A stretch of 10,852 nucleotides of DNA from Paradesertivirga sp965650335 (lineage in GTDB: Bacteria > Bacteroidota > Bacteroidia > Sphingobacteriales > Sphingobacteriaceae): contig CBFGOI010000135.1 of NCBI GenBank assembly GCA_965650335.1, positions 1 to 10,852 of the forward strand. The letters are read 5' to 3'. The notes below the pieces were generated by a model. That model did no database searches. It was not told the origin of the DNA and saw nothing but the letters and a program-made list of their open reading frames with translations. Made by a program: the position numbers and the translations under genes. Positions within the stretch are counted from its first letter, which is position 1. Each line of letters begins with the position of its first letter. Positions 1 through 7,776 of this stretch are shown piece by piece.

Positions 1-3000
1 TATTCAACATCAGACGGTACTGCAAGTGCATCCGCTAATGACTATACTGCAACAAGTGGAAGCCTAAGCTTCATCGGAGCGATAGGTGAGAGCAAAACAA
101 TTAGTGTATCCATCACCGGAGACCAGAAAATCGAAGCTGATGAGAGCTTTACTTTAACGCTAAGCAATCCTTCAACCAATTATAATGGTGGTTTAGTACT
201 TAACACATCTTCTGTACTTGGAACTATCATTGACGATGATAACACCCTAAACAATAAAAAAATAACTATTACCACTGTAAATGGTGCCGAAGGTGGCGCC
301 AATGGCAGCATGAAATTCAGCTTTCCTGATGGGGTTAGTACGGATGGTATTACAACTATATCGTACACACTTGGCGGAACAGCCAGGGACAATGGTATTG
401 ACTACAATATTTCTTCAACCGGAATATTATATATAACTGCTGGCCAGAACAGCGTAAGTCTACCTCTTGCTATAAGTGATGATCCATTCTTAGAAGGAAT
501 AGAAACTGTTTTAGTTAACGCAGGAGTTAGCAATGATAGATATACGGGTTTATCTGTAGACAACGGGCCTCAAACGCTTACCATAACTGATAATGATCGG
601 GCCACTTTAACCATTTCAAGCCCGATAACAAAAATTGAGGGCCACAATGGATCAATCAAAGCAGTATTTGATGTGAAATTAAGCAATGAAACAGGCGGCG
701 GTTTTACCTTAAACTATACTACATCTGATGGAACCGCGATGGCCTCAGATAATGATTATATTCCGGTAACAAACGGAACTTTAGCTTTTGAAGGTAAAGC
801 CGGCGAGGTTAAGTCTTTTGAAATATCTATAATCGGCGATAGGAAAATCGAAGGAGATGAAAGTTTCCAGGTTTGGTTAAACAATCTTTCTGATAATTTC
901 GGGGGATGTTTAACTTTTACTACTCCTTCAGCAACCGGAACTATTATTGATGATGATGATAGCAATGCGAATAAACAAATTACCATTAGTAAGTCTGACG
1001 GAACAGAAGGCGCAGCAGACGGAATCTTTACTTTTACTTTACCAGCAGGAGTCACTTTTGACACGCCAACGACTATAAATTACACCTTAAATGGATCAGC
1101 AAAAGGTGCGGGAATTGATTATACAAACTCCCAGGCAGGTTCGGTGATTATCAAAGCCGGAGAGAACTATGCCAACCTTATAATTGATCTGGTAGATGAT
1201 TCTGGTCTTGAGCCCTCAGAAACAGTAATTCTAAAAACCGGACTTGTAACAAATAATAGCTACAATACAATTACGGTAGCTAATTCACCGCTGAGTCTTA
1301 CTATTGAAGATAACGATAATGCATCTTTAACAATCAGCAAACCTGTTTTGATATCAGAGGGAAATAGTGGAATAACTAACGCAGTGTTCACCGTTACTTT
1401 GAATAATGGAACCGGAGATCCTTTTACCATTGATTATACAACAGTAGATGGCACGGCTACAGTTTTGGATAATGATTACATCGCAAGTACCGGAACCCTC
1501 ACTTTTACAGGTAAAGCAGGCGATTTTGTAAATATTTCTGTACCTGTTAAAGGTGATCTGAAGATTGAAGAAGATGAGGATTTCACTGTAGAATTAAGCA
1601 ATCTCTCGAATGATTTTGATGGCCGCTTAATTATAAACGAGTCTGCTTCCGGCCTGATAAAAGATGATGATAATACACTTGCTAACAAAAAAATTACGAT
1701 TAGTAAAGTTGATGGTGCGGAAGGTAGCCGCGACGCAAGTTTTAAATTTAGTTTCCCTTCGGGAATTACTGCTGACGAATTTACTACCATTCCATATGTT
1801 TTAACGGGAACAGCTATTTGTGGTGGTGAGGATTATTCAGCACCTTCAACCGGGTCTGTAGTCATACCAGCAGGAGAAAACAGTGTAATTCTTGCACTTT
1901 CAGTCGTAGATGATGGAGTTGTAGAGAACACAGAAACAGTTATACTTACCGCTGGTGTTCCAGTGAACGATTGTTATGCTGGTATCGCAGTAATCAATTC
2001 TCCGATCACTTTAAACATCACAGATAACGACAAAGGAGAGTTAAAACTTAGTAAGCTGTCTGTAGTTTCGGAAGGCAATAGCGGTCCGACATTAGCCAGT
2101 TTTAGCGTTACCCTAACTGCCGCTACCGGAAGTAATTTTTCTGTTGGTTATACAACTTTAGACGGTACCGCAAAAGTTAATGATAATGACTATGTAGCTA
2201 AAACTGCCAATATTAACTTTAAGGGTACTCAAGGGGAAGTACAAACCATCACCATTCTTGTTAATGGCGATAGTAAAATAGAAAGCGATGAAGAGTTTAA
2301 TCTCATCTTACGTAATTTATCAAATAGTTTCGGCGGTAAATTAACTTTTAGCGGAATGCCATCTACAGGCAGGATTTTAAATGACGATAACGGCACCATA
2401 ACCATCTCTAAAACAGACGGTAAAGAAGGCGCTGCCGGCGGCTATTTCACCTTCAGTTTACCTTCCGGAGTTTATTGCGATAAGCCAATAGTTATTCCTT
2501 ACGATTTAAGCGGAACTGCTTTAGGCAACAAGGTAGATTACCTGCTTAATCAGTCGGGTAGCATTACTCTACCTGCCGGGCAGAATAACGTAACTTTAAA
2601 CCTGGTAATAAATGATGACGATGTCATCGAGCCTTCGGAAACTGTTAATTTAAGAACAGGAATTGTACTGAGCAGTATGCCGAATGCTATTCTGGTAGAA
2701 AATTCTCCGGTTGAGCTGCTTATCGAAGATAACGACGCAGCCTCCATCATACTCACAAATCCGGTAATTGTAAAAGAAGGAAACAGTGGATATGTTACCG
2801 CAGTGTTTAATGCAACACTTCCTTTAAGTACTTCAACTGGTTTTTCGTTTGATTATGCAACTTCGGATGGAACCGCCACAATTTCTGATAACGATTACCT
2901 ACCGTTAACGGGACGATTAACATTCGCCGGAGCCGCAGGTGAAGTTCAAAAAATATCTGTTCTAATTAAAGGAGATCTGAAGATGGAGGCGGATGAGAAG

Positions 3001-3096
3001 TATATCATCAGTCTTACCAATTTATCGAACAACTTTGATAGTCGACTAAGTCTTAACTATTCTGAAGTTACAGGCGTAATTCATGATGATGATGTC
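1..3096 (+). repeat. Tandem two-module super-repeat, period about 715 bp (about 238 codons)
   Basis: The coding region repeats with a period of about 715 bp. The DDD(N) linkers that open each unit lie near 232, 949, 1663, 2380 and 3085, so the steps are about 717, 714, 717 and 705 bp. Each unit holds one module starting KITISK..DG.EG and one starting with a D-N-D linker and (A)SLTIS...EGNSG. Four full units and a partial one at the left edge are present. Similarity is clear in protein but loose in DNA, so this is an old, diverged duplication rather than a recent one. Confidence 0.85.
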
Positions 3097-4338
3097 CTTC
3101 CAATGGCAATGGCAGATATGATAATTACTCCGGAAGATACTCCAGTAACGTTCTCGCTTATTGCTAACGATGGTGACAGCGATGGCATAGATCCAACCAG
3201 TATCACCATTAAAACACCTCCTCTAAAAGGGGCTGTGAAAGTAAATCGCGATGGGACAGTAACTTATACGCCGGAATTAAATGACAACGGAACTCATTCT
3301 TTTACGTACACGGTAAAAGATATAACAGGCTTAGAATCTAATGAAGCAAGTGTTACCGTAACGGTTACGCCAGCCAATGATGCTCCGGTAGCCGAAGATG
3401 ATATCTTCTACGTGCTTAGAGAGGGTACTTTAAGAGAAAATGTGAGTCCTAATGATTCTGATATTGATGGAGATATGCTTCGATTTAAAGTGACTGTTCC
3501 CCCAACAAAAGGAACATTAGTTTCATTCAATGAAAATGATGGCTCATTCATTTATACTCCGAACTCAACTACATTGTCTGGTTACGACGGATTTACATAC
3601 CAGGTGATTGATGTCGCGGGACTTACGGATGATGCTGTAGTAACCATCGGGGTTCAGCCGAAAGCAATAGTGAAATTAACTCCAACATTAGTTACCATAA
3701 AAGAGGGCGAAGCCATAACAGTTACGGCAAAATTGTCAGAGCCAGTTCTTCAGGATGTAACTGTGGTGTTAGAATATAAGGGCGATGCAGAAGCAAATAA
3801 AGATTACAAATTAAGTGGCAATTCTGCATCTTTTATAATTAAAGCCGGAGACACAACGTCTACTCAACAATTAACTTTCAGCAGTACCAAAGATTATGTT
3901 AAAGAAGGCGACGAAGTTGCTGAAATTAATATTGCCTCAGTCTCATCTCTATATGTGGAAATAGAAAGCGGATCTGAAATTACCATCACAGAAGTTACTC
4001 CTGAAACAAAGCCTGTTGGGCCAGATGCAAACGGGGATATTAGCCCTGATCCTTACATGTCGCCAAACGGAGATGGTCTTGGAAACGAAAATTTCGTGAT
4101 CTATAATATTGACAAATACTCTGATAACGAAGTGGTGATTTTTAATCGCTGGGGAAACGAGGTTTTTCGTATTAAAGGATACAACAATAAGGATAAAGCA
4201 TTTTCTGGGTCGGCCAATGCAGGCTTGTTTGCTAATAAAGAATCAACTCTGCCGGAAGGTGTTTATTACTTCATGATTTATACAAAAGTTGATAATGTTA
4301 TGAGGTTGAATAAAGGATATGTAATTATAAAGCGCTAG
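1..4338 (+). CDS. Giant Calx-beta repeat surface protein with T9SS type B sorting domain (5' end outside window)
   Basis: The frame is open from base 1 to the TAG at 4336-4338, giving 1445 residues with no N-terminus; the ATG at 310 lies inside a module and is not the start. Nine Calx-beta-like modules run to about residue 1032 (the first partial), alternating between a form with YTTxDGTA...DNDY and GDxKIExDE and a form with KITISKxDGxEG and DDxxExxETV. Two cadherin-like modules follow (about 1033-1130 and 1131-1220, the first ending NDAPVAEDD), then another Calx-beta-like module (1222-1335). The last 100 residues are a type B T9SS sorting domain: SPNGDG, then FNRWGNEVF, LPEGVYYF and a final GYVIIKR. 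Such proteins cross the outer membrane through T9SS and become secreted or surface-bound; acidic DDD/DND linkers suggest calcium binding. An adhesin or gliding-type role is inference. Four bases separate it from the PorP/SprF gene. Confidence 0.93.
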   Translation, partial: YSTSDGTASASANDYTATSGSLSFIGAIGESKTISVSITGDQKIEADESFTLTLSNPSTNYNGGLVLNTSSVLGTIIDDDNTLNNKKITITTVNGAEGGANGSMKFSFPDGVSTDGITTISYTLGGTARDNGIDYNISSTGILYITAGQNSVSLPLAISDDPFLEGIETVLVNAGVSNDRYTGLSVDNGPQTLTITDNDRATLTISSPITKIEGHNGSIKAVFDVKLSNETGGGFTLNYTTSDGTAMASDNDYIPVTNGTLAFEGKAGEVKSFEISIIGDRKIEGDESFQVWLNNLSDNFGGCLTFTTPSATGTIIDDDDSNANKQITISKSDGTEGAADGIFTFTLPAGVTFDTPTTINYTLNGSAKGAGIDYTNSQAGSVIIKAGENYANLIIDLVDDSGLEPSETVILKTGLVTNNSYNTITVANSPLSLTIEDNDNASLTISKPVLISEGNSGITNAVFTVTLNNGTGDPFTIDYTTVDGTATVLDNDYIASTGTLTFTGKAGDFVNISVPVKGDLKIEEDEDFTVELSNLSNDFDGRLIINESASGLIKDDDNTLANKKITISKVDGAEGSRDASFKFSFPSGITADEFTTIPYVLTGTAICGGEDYSAPSTGSVVIPAGENSVILALSVVDDGVVENTETVILTAGVPVNDCYAGIAVINSPITLNITDNDKGELKLSKLSVVSEGNSGPTLASFSVTLTAATGSNFSVGYTTLDGTAKVNDNDYVAKTANINFKGTQGEVQTITILVNGDSKIESDEEFNLILRNLSNSFGGKLTFSGMPSTGRILNDDNGTITISKTDGKEGAAGGYFTFSLPSGVYCDKPIVIPYDLSGTALGNKVDYLLNQSGSITLPAGQNNVTLNLVINDDDVIEPSETVNLRTGIVLSSMPNAILVENSPVELLIEDNDAASIILTNPVIVKEGNSGYVTAVFNATLPLSTSTGFSFDYATSDGTATISDNDYLPLTGRLTFAGAAGEVQKISVLIKGDLKMEADEKYIISLTNLSNNFDSRLSLNYSEVTGVIHDDDVLPMAMADMIITPEDTPVTFSLIANDGDSDGIDPTSITIKTPPLKGAVKVNRDGTVTYTPELNDNGTHSFTYTVKDITGLESNEASVTVTVTPANDAPVAEDDIFYVLREGTLRENVSPNDSDIDGDMLRFKVTVPPTKGTLVSFNENDGSFIYTPNSTTLSGYDGFTYQVIDVAGLTDDAVVTIGVQPKAIVKLTPTLVTIKEGEAITVTAKLSEPVLQDVTVVLEYKGDAEANKDYKLSGNSASFIIKAGDTTSTQQLTFSSTKDYVKEGDEVAEINIASVSSLYVEIESGSEITITEVTPETKPVGPDANGDISPDPYMSPNGDGLGNENFVIYNIDKYSDNEVVIFNRWGNEVFRIKGYNNKDKAFSGSANAGLFANKESTLPEGVYYFMIYTKVDNVMRLNKGYVIIKR

Positions 4339-4342
4339 GGAT

Positions 4343-5263
4343 ATGAGAAGGGTTGTTATTTTATTCATTTTACTAATACTCAGTTTTCTGGGATACGGGC
4401 AACAGCAGGCTATGTATACTCAATATATGTTTAATACACTGGCTATAAACCCGGCTTATGCCTCTGTGGATGAATCCTTAACAATAACCGCACTTTCACG
4501 CCATCAGTGGGTGGGCTTTAAAGGGGCTCCGCAAACTCAAACTTTCGCCATACATACCCCTATAAAAGAATCGAATACTTTTGTTGGCGCATTATTAATA
4601 AATGATCAGGTAGGAGAGGTGCTGAAAGAAACCGGGGGATATTTCACGTTATCACAACGTGTAGAAATGTTTGACGACGCCTATCTGGCGGTAGGAATTA
4701 ATGGAGGCGTAAGTAGCTTTCGTGCTGATTATTCTCAAAACTATAATTACAGCCCCGAGTCTATTAACGATCCCAAATTTTATAACTCCAGCACCATGCG
4801 TGGCAACTTTGGCGTTGGTGTGATGTTTTTTAATGATAATTATTATATCGGTTTATCCTCACCGCATTTCTTTGCCAGAGATTTTTCTTCTTTCAATGAG
4901 GAATCATCATCCCCTAAAGTTAAGCCTCACTTTTTATTTCAGGCAGGTTCATTAATTGAGTTTAGCTATGATTTTAAATTTAAACCAAACCTGTTAATTA
5001 AATATGTAAATGGTTCTCCAATGCAGGCGGATTTAAATGCCAACGTATTAATAAAAGAAACTTTGTGGCTTGGAGCATCTTATCGTACGATGGATTCTTT
5101 TGATGCTTTAGCGTCGGTATTTATTACTCCGGATATACAATTGGGATATTCTTACGATTTCTCTCAAACAGAACTCTCAAAAGTTCAAAAGGGCTCTCAT
5201 GAAGTTATGCTGAAATTTAGATTTGCTGTGAAGGGTAGAGATCATAATGCTTGTTATTGGTAA
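4343..5263 (+). CDS. PorP/SprF-family type IX secretion outer-membrane protein
   Basis: The product has 306 residues, the usual size for this family. A signal peptide covers about residues 1-19 (hydrophobic core VILFILLILSFL, likely cleavage after GYG). The family signature follows: YTQYMFNTLAINPAYA at 25-40 and RHQWVGFKGAPQTQTF at 53-68. The C-terminal part has the typical LGYSYDFS and GSHEVMLKFRF strands of an outer-membrane beta-barrel, then a short polar tail ending in CYW. PorP/SprF proteins work with T9SS, and several paralogs serve the type B domain protein encoded beside them, as SprF does for SprB in Flavobacterium johnsoniae. The ATG is 4 bases after the stop of the giant repeat protein, so the two are surely one transcript. 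I infer that it helps export or anchor that protein. No OmpA-like peptidoglycan-binding gene follows. Confidence 0.92.
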   Translation: MRRVVILFILLILSFLGYGQQQAMYTQYMFNTLAINPAYASVDESLTITALSRHQWVGFKGAPQTQTFAIHTPIKESNTFVGALLINDQVGEVLKETGGYFTLSQRVEMFDDAYLAVGINGGVSSFRADYSQNYNYSPESINDPKFYNSSTMRGNFGVGVMFFNDNYYIGLSSPHFFARDFSSFNEESSSPKVKPHFLFQAGSLIEFSYDFKFKPNLLIKYVNGSPMQADLNANVLIKETLWLGASYRTMDSFDALASVFITPDIQLGYSYDFSQTELSKVQKGSHEVMLKFRFAVKGRDHNACYW

Positions 5264-5343
5264 GCCTATTCATTTCAGCTGTTCGTGTAATCAAACCTTT
5301 TTAATTTACACCTGTTTCTTTTTCACACCTAATTATCAAAAAC

Positions 5344-5529
5344 ATGGACAGATTAGAATTAAAAGGAAAATGGAACGAGCTTAAAGGAAAAATTAAGCAA
5401 TCTTATGGGGATTTAACCGACGATGACCTGACTTACGAAGAGGGTAAAGAAGATGAACTTTATGGTCGCTTACAAAATAAAACAGGTAAAACCCGCGAAG
5501 GGGTAATCGACTGGTTGAGAAGTCTATAA
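5344..5529 (+). CDS. CsbD-family stress-response protein
   Basis: The product is a 61-residue, highly charged, soluble protein that matches the CsbD/YjbJ family along its whole length: an N-terminal LKGKWNELKGKIKQSYG, then LTDDDL, then EGKEDELYGRLQNKTG and a short helical end. Family members are small helical proteins, often strongly induced by general stress or in stationary phase; their molecular activity is not known. The 80-base gap from the PorP/SprF stop suggests its own promoter, but I see no good Bacteroidota promoter there. A strong hairpin begins 4 bases after the stop codon, so it is probably the last gene of any transcript that includes it. Confidence 0.9.
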   Translation: MDRLELKGKWNELKGKIKQSYGDLTDDDLTYEEGKEDELYGRLQNKTGKTREGVIDWLRSL

Positions 5530-5532
5530 AAC

Positions 5533-5565
5533 AATGGCCCTGTAAAATACAGGGCCATTATTTTA
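5533..5565. terminator. Bidirectional intrinsic terminator between convergent genes
   Basis: A perfect 12-bp stem (AATGGCCCTGTA at 5533-5544, TACAGGGCCATT at 5548-5559) encloses a 3-base AAA loop. ATTTTAT follows on the plus strand and GTTTTATA on the minus strand. The hairpin lies 4 bases after the CsbD stop and 13 bases after the stop of the minus-strand lipoprotein gene, so one element can end both transcripts. Confidence 0.88.
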
Positions 5566-5578
5566 TCATTTAAGCGTA

Positions 5579-6676
5579 CTACATTGCAGCAATTGAAAAA
5601 TTGTCGTGAAACACGGCCCAGTCAAAATCCATCATAGAGCGCCACATTTCAATATTGACTCTCTTTTGCGCTAAGTCAAACTTTGGATTAAAAGAACTTT
5701 TATAGGTGCTGCCTGGAAAAGAACATATAGCTTTATGCTTAAAAGTAAAATTTATCCCATCTGTAGAATAGCCAAAAAACAATCGTCCGCCATTGCCGTA
5801 ACCGTTAAAGTTGGTTGTGGTTATGAGAAGCATCCAAAATTTATTTAGTTTTTTTACCTCTAAATGCCATGGCTCTTGAGTGTCTCCCCAAGGTCTCCCC
5901 GCAATTTTAATCAAATCAAAACCATTATCCTTTTCGGGATTAAATTTTAACGGATCGGAAGATATCATTCTTCTGATGCTGTATTTATTAAAATAATTGC
6001 CGGCCTGGTTTTCAACACCACAAACGGCGTAACAATAATATTGATCAGCATCTTTGATAAAAGACGGTGATATTACATCAACAACTCCATAAGGCATTTT
6101 ACACACCAGCTCTTTACTGCCCCAGTGTATACCATCGGCACTTTTTCTCACGTAAATAGCTCTTGTATCGGCAAGGGTGGCTCGCCAATAACAATAAAGC
6201 ATGTTATTTTCAAACATTAAGTTTACATCTGAATTAAAGCCAATGTCTCTGGGGCAGGGCTCAATCGGATTGAAGATGCCCCTGGGTTCAATCCAGGTTA
6301 TCCCATCGTTTGAACAAAAAATATGAGGGTTTTCATATTGGCTATCAGTATGAGGATAGGGAGTTAAAGATGCCCAATAATTGTACCCGCTCCATTTGTT
6401 TTCAAAAAACAAAATCGAAGGATGTGTCCATCCTGATGATGACAGTCTTAATTCTGGACTTTTGCCTTGTATTTCACGCCCTATTGCCAGCGAATTAAAG
6501 CCAATTGGTGTTCCCGAGGGGGTAAATTTAATTCCTCCTAAATCTAATGCCGTTATTTCAGAAGAAATTTTAGGTGGTACTGTAGGGGCAATATCGGTAA
6601 TCTTTTCTTTTTTACACGATGCCAGGATGATACTTAAACATACGACATAAAATCGTACAACGGGTTTAATCCTCAT
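5579..6676 (-). CDS. Lipoprotein with probable glycosidase/sialidase-like beta-propeller fold, function unknown
   Basis: The product has 365 residues. It starts with a lipoprotein signal (MRIKPVVRF, hydrophobic core, lipobox LASC with the acylated cysteine at residue 21), followed by CKKEK. The mature part is rich in aromatic residues. It contains a motif of the form SxDGIxW/F three times: SNDGITW near 122-128, SADGIHW near 179-185 and STDGINF near 304-310. Around them are SGWTHPSILFFENKWSG (81-97), YENPHIF (114-120), ISPSF (202-206) and WHLEV (270-274). Such spacing is typical of blades in five-bladed propellers of the GH43/GH32/GH117-like or sialidase-like folds, so sugar binding or cleavage is possible. 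I cannot assign catalytic acids with confidence, and the substrate is unknown. It is a lone gene, with no SusC/SusD neighbours, ended by the shared hairpin at 5533-5565. Confidence 0.8.
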   Translation of the reverse strand: MRIKPVVRFYVVCLSIILASCKKEKITDIAPTVPPKISSEITALDLGGIKFTPSGTPIGFNSLAIGREIQGKSPELRLSSSGWTHPSILFFENKWSGYNYWASLTPYPHTDSQYENPHIFCSNDGITWIEPRGIFNPIEPCPRDIGFNSDVNLMFENNMLYCYWRATLADTRAIYVRKSADGIHWGSKELVCKMPYGVVDVISPSFIKDADQYYCYAVCGVENQAGNYFNKYSIRRMISSDPLKFNPEKDNGFDLIKIAGRPWGDTQEPWHLEVKKLNKFWMLLITTTNFNGYGNGGRLFFGYSTDGINFTFKHKAICSFPGSTYKSSFNPKFDLAQKRVNIEMWRSMMDFDWAVFHDNFSIAAM

Positions 6677-6705
6677 ACTATTAGTTTATAACGGTTGTTG
6701 CTTGG

Positions 6706-6722
6706 AGCCTTATGGGAAGGCT
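6706..6722 (-). other. Small hairpin in the 5' leader of the lipoprotein gene
   Basis: AGCCTT (6706-6711) and AAGGCT (6717-6722) form a perfect 6-bp stem around a 5-base loop, 30 bases upstream of the lipoprotein start. No T-run follows on either strand, so it is not a terminator. It may be a leader structure or chance. Confidence 0.3.
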
Positions 6723-6731
6723 GCTCATCAT

Positions 6732-6747
6732 TTACAATGCAATGTAA
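6732..6747. promoter_or_regulatory. Near-palindrome in the divergent intergenic region, possible operator
   Basis: TTACAATGCAATGTAA is a dyad with 14 of 16 positions symmetric (TTACA..TGCA..TGTAA pattern). It lies 56 bases upstream of the lipoprotein start and 250 bases upstream of surE, where a regulator of the lipoprotein gene could bind. Only symmetry and position support this; no known regulator motif is recognised. Confidence 0.3.
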
Positions 6748-6830
6748 CAAGAAAGTTTCACTTAAGCATCGACGAAATTTTATTTTCAAACACCCTGTAA
6801 GCGAGGGTCATTCAGCCATTCTTTTTTTTG

Positions 6831-6838
6831 TAATTTCG
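6831..6838 (+). promoter_or_regulatory. Weak -7 box candidate for the surE operon
   Basis: TAATTTCG matches the Bacteroidota -7 consensus TAnnTTTG at 5 of 6 fixed positions and follows a run of eight T. No clear TTTG is found about 19 bases upstream, so the -33 element is missing. If used, the surE leader would be about 150 bases. Confidence 0.22.
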
Positions 6839-6996
6839 CTGTCGTACTTACAATGAATCTTTAGCTATTCTGGTTAGATAAGTATCAGGATCAATTTTAT
6901 TATACATTGATGGAACCAACATGAGCATGTCTTTTACAAAAAGTGACGAAAATGCTGATGATAGCTTCATCTCCGATAAAAAACAATTATTCTCTG

Positions 6997-7776
6997 ATGA
7001 AAAATGATAAGCCCACTATTTTAGTGGTGAACGATGATGGTATTGATGCTCCGGGTATTAAAGTGCTGATGGACGCAATGAGTACGCTCGGGAATGTGGT
7101 GGTGGTTGCTCCCGATGGCCCACAGTCGGGTACCGGGCATGCTATTACCATTGCAAAGCCGCTTCGTTTAGATAAAGTGCATATCTATCCCGAATATGAA
7201 ATGTACAAATCTTCGGGCACTCCGGTGGATTGTGTGAAGTTGGCTGTCAACAAAATATTTAAAGGTAAAAAGCCTGATTTATGTGTTTCGGGGATTAATC
7301 ACGGACTTAATCATTCGATCAATATTCTGTATTCGGGCACCATGTCTGCAGCCATGGAAGGCGCCATCGAAGGAATTCCTTCAATCGGCTTTTCATACGA
7401 CGACTTTACTTACGATGCTGATTTTACTGCATGCGTCCCCTTTATCAAAATGATTGCAGAACAGGTATTAACTAATGGGATGCCGCAGTCGACATTGTTA
7501 AACGTCAATTTTCCCAATACCTCAAAACTAAAGGGAATTAAAGTCTGCCGTCAGGCTAATGCTAAATATGCTGAGGAGTTTGATGAACGTCTTGATCCGC
7601 ATAAGCGGAATTATTACTGGCTAACAGGCGTTTTTCAGTCGGGCGATAAAGGTGAAGATACAGATGTATGGGCCTTGGATAATGAGTTTGTTTCGGTTGT
7701 ACCGGTGCAGTTCGATTTAACGGCGCACCATGCAATTCCAATTTTAAATAGCTGGCAATTTGATGTTAAAGCGTGA
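6997..7776 (+). CDS. surE: 5'/3'-nucleotidase SurE
   Basis: SurE is a metal-dependent phosphatase that removes phosphate from nucleoside monophosphates. From the ATG at 6997 the protein has 259 residues, typical of the family. The metal site is present: NDDG at 12-15 (D13, D14), S44 in APDGPQSGTGH, and N101 in SGINHG. YSGTMSAAMEG (112-122), DTDVWAL (221-227) and VPVQFDLTA (235-243) also fit the family. The frame opens earlier (GTG at 6943, ATG at 6952 and 6958), but those starts add 13-18 residues before the conserved KPTILVVNDDG start, so 6997 is preferred. The next gene begins inside its last 14 bases, making it the first gene of an operon with the small membrane protein and lpxB. A 28-codon frame ending at 7007 overlaps its start. 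Confidence 0.95.
   Translation: MKNDKPTILVVNDDGIDAPGIKVLMDAMSTLGNVVVVAPDGPQSGTGHAITIAKPLRLDKVHIYPEYEMYKSSGTPVDCVKLAVNKIFKGKKPDLCVSGINHGLNHSINILYSGTMSAAMEGAIEGIPSIGFSYDDFTYDADFTACVPFIKMIAEQVLTNGMPQSTLLNVNFPNTSKLKGIKVCRQANAKYAEEFDERLDPHKRNYYWLTGVFQSGDKGEDTDVWALDNEFVSVVPVQFDLTAHHAIPILNSWQFDVKA

Larger units (their letters stand above)
6677..6996. other. 320-base divergent intergenic region without a convincing gene
   Basis: This stretch separates the lipoprotein start from the chosen surE start. It holds the hairpin at 6706-6722, the near-palindrome at 6732-6747, a T8 run at 6822-6829 with the -7 candidate behind it, a 28-codon plus-strand frame (6921-7007) that runs into surE, and a 26-codon minus-strand frame (6848-6928). 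Neither short frame has support strong enough to be called a gene. Confidence 0.6.

Noticed and set aside
310..312. ATG as the start of the giant protein
   Set aside because: The frame is open upstream to base 1 and codes for the end of another Calx-beta module, so this methionine is internal.
180..2756. Several minus-strand frames of 68-104 codons opposite the giant protein
   Set aside because: They are Ser/Pro/Val-rich mirror images of the repeated coding strand, recur in step with the repeat period, and lack any recognisable motif.
1..3096. CRISPR-like or recent DNA tandem repeat
   Set aside because: Repetition is at protein level with large units; DNA copies are diverged and there are no short identical repeats with spacers.
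6310..6650. Two plus-strand frames of 62 and 89 codons
   Set aside because: They lie opposite the lipoprotein gene, whose lipobox and repeated motifs are clear; the frames show no motif.
6792..6808. ACCCT/AGGGT inverted repeat upstream of a T8 run
   Set aside because: The stem has only 5 bp with a 7-base loop, and the T-run is 13 bases away, so it does not make a terminator.
6943..6996. GTG at 6943 or ATG at 6952/6958 as surE start
   Set aside because: The added residues precede the conserved family start and look like chance read-through; a competing start at 6997 fits SurE length.
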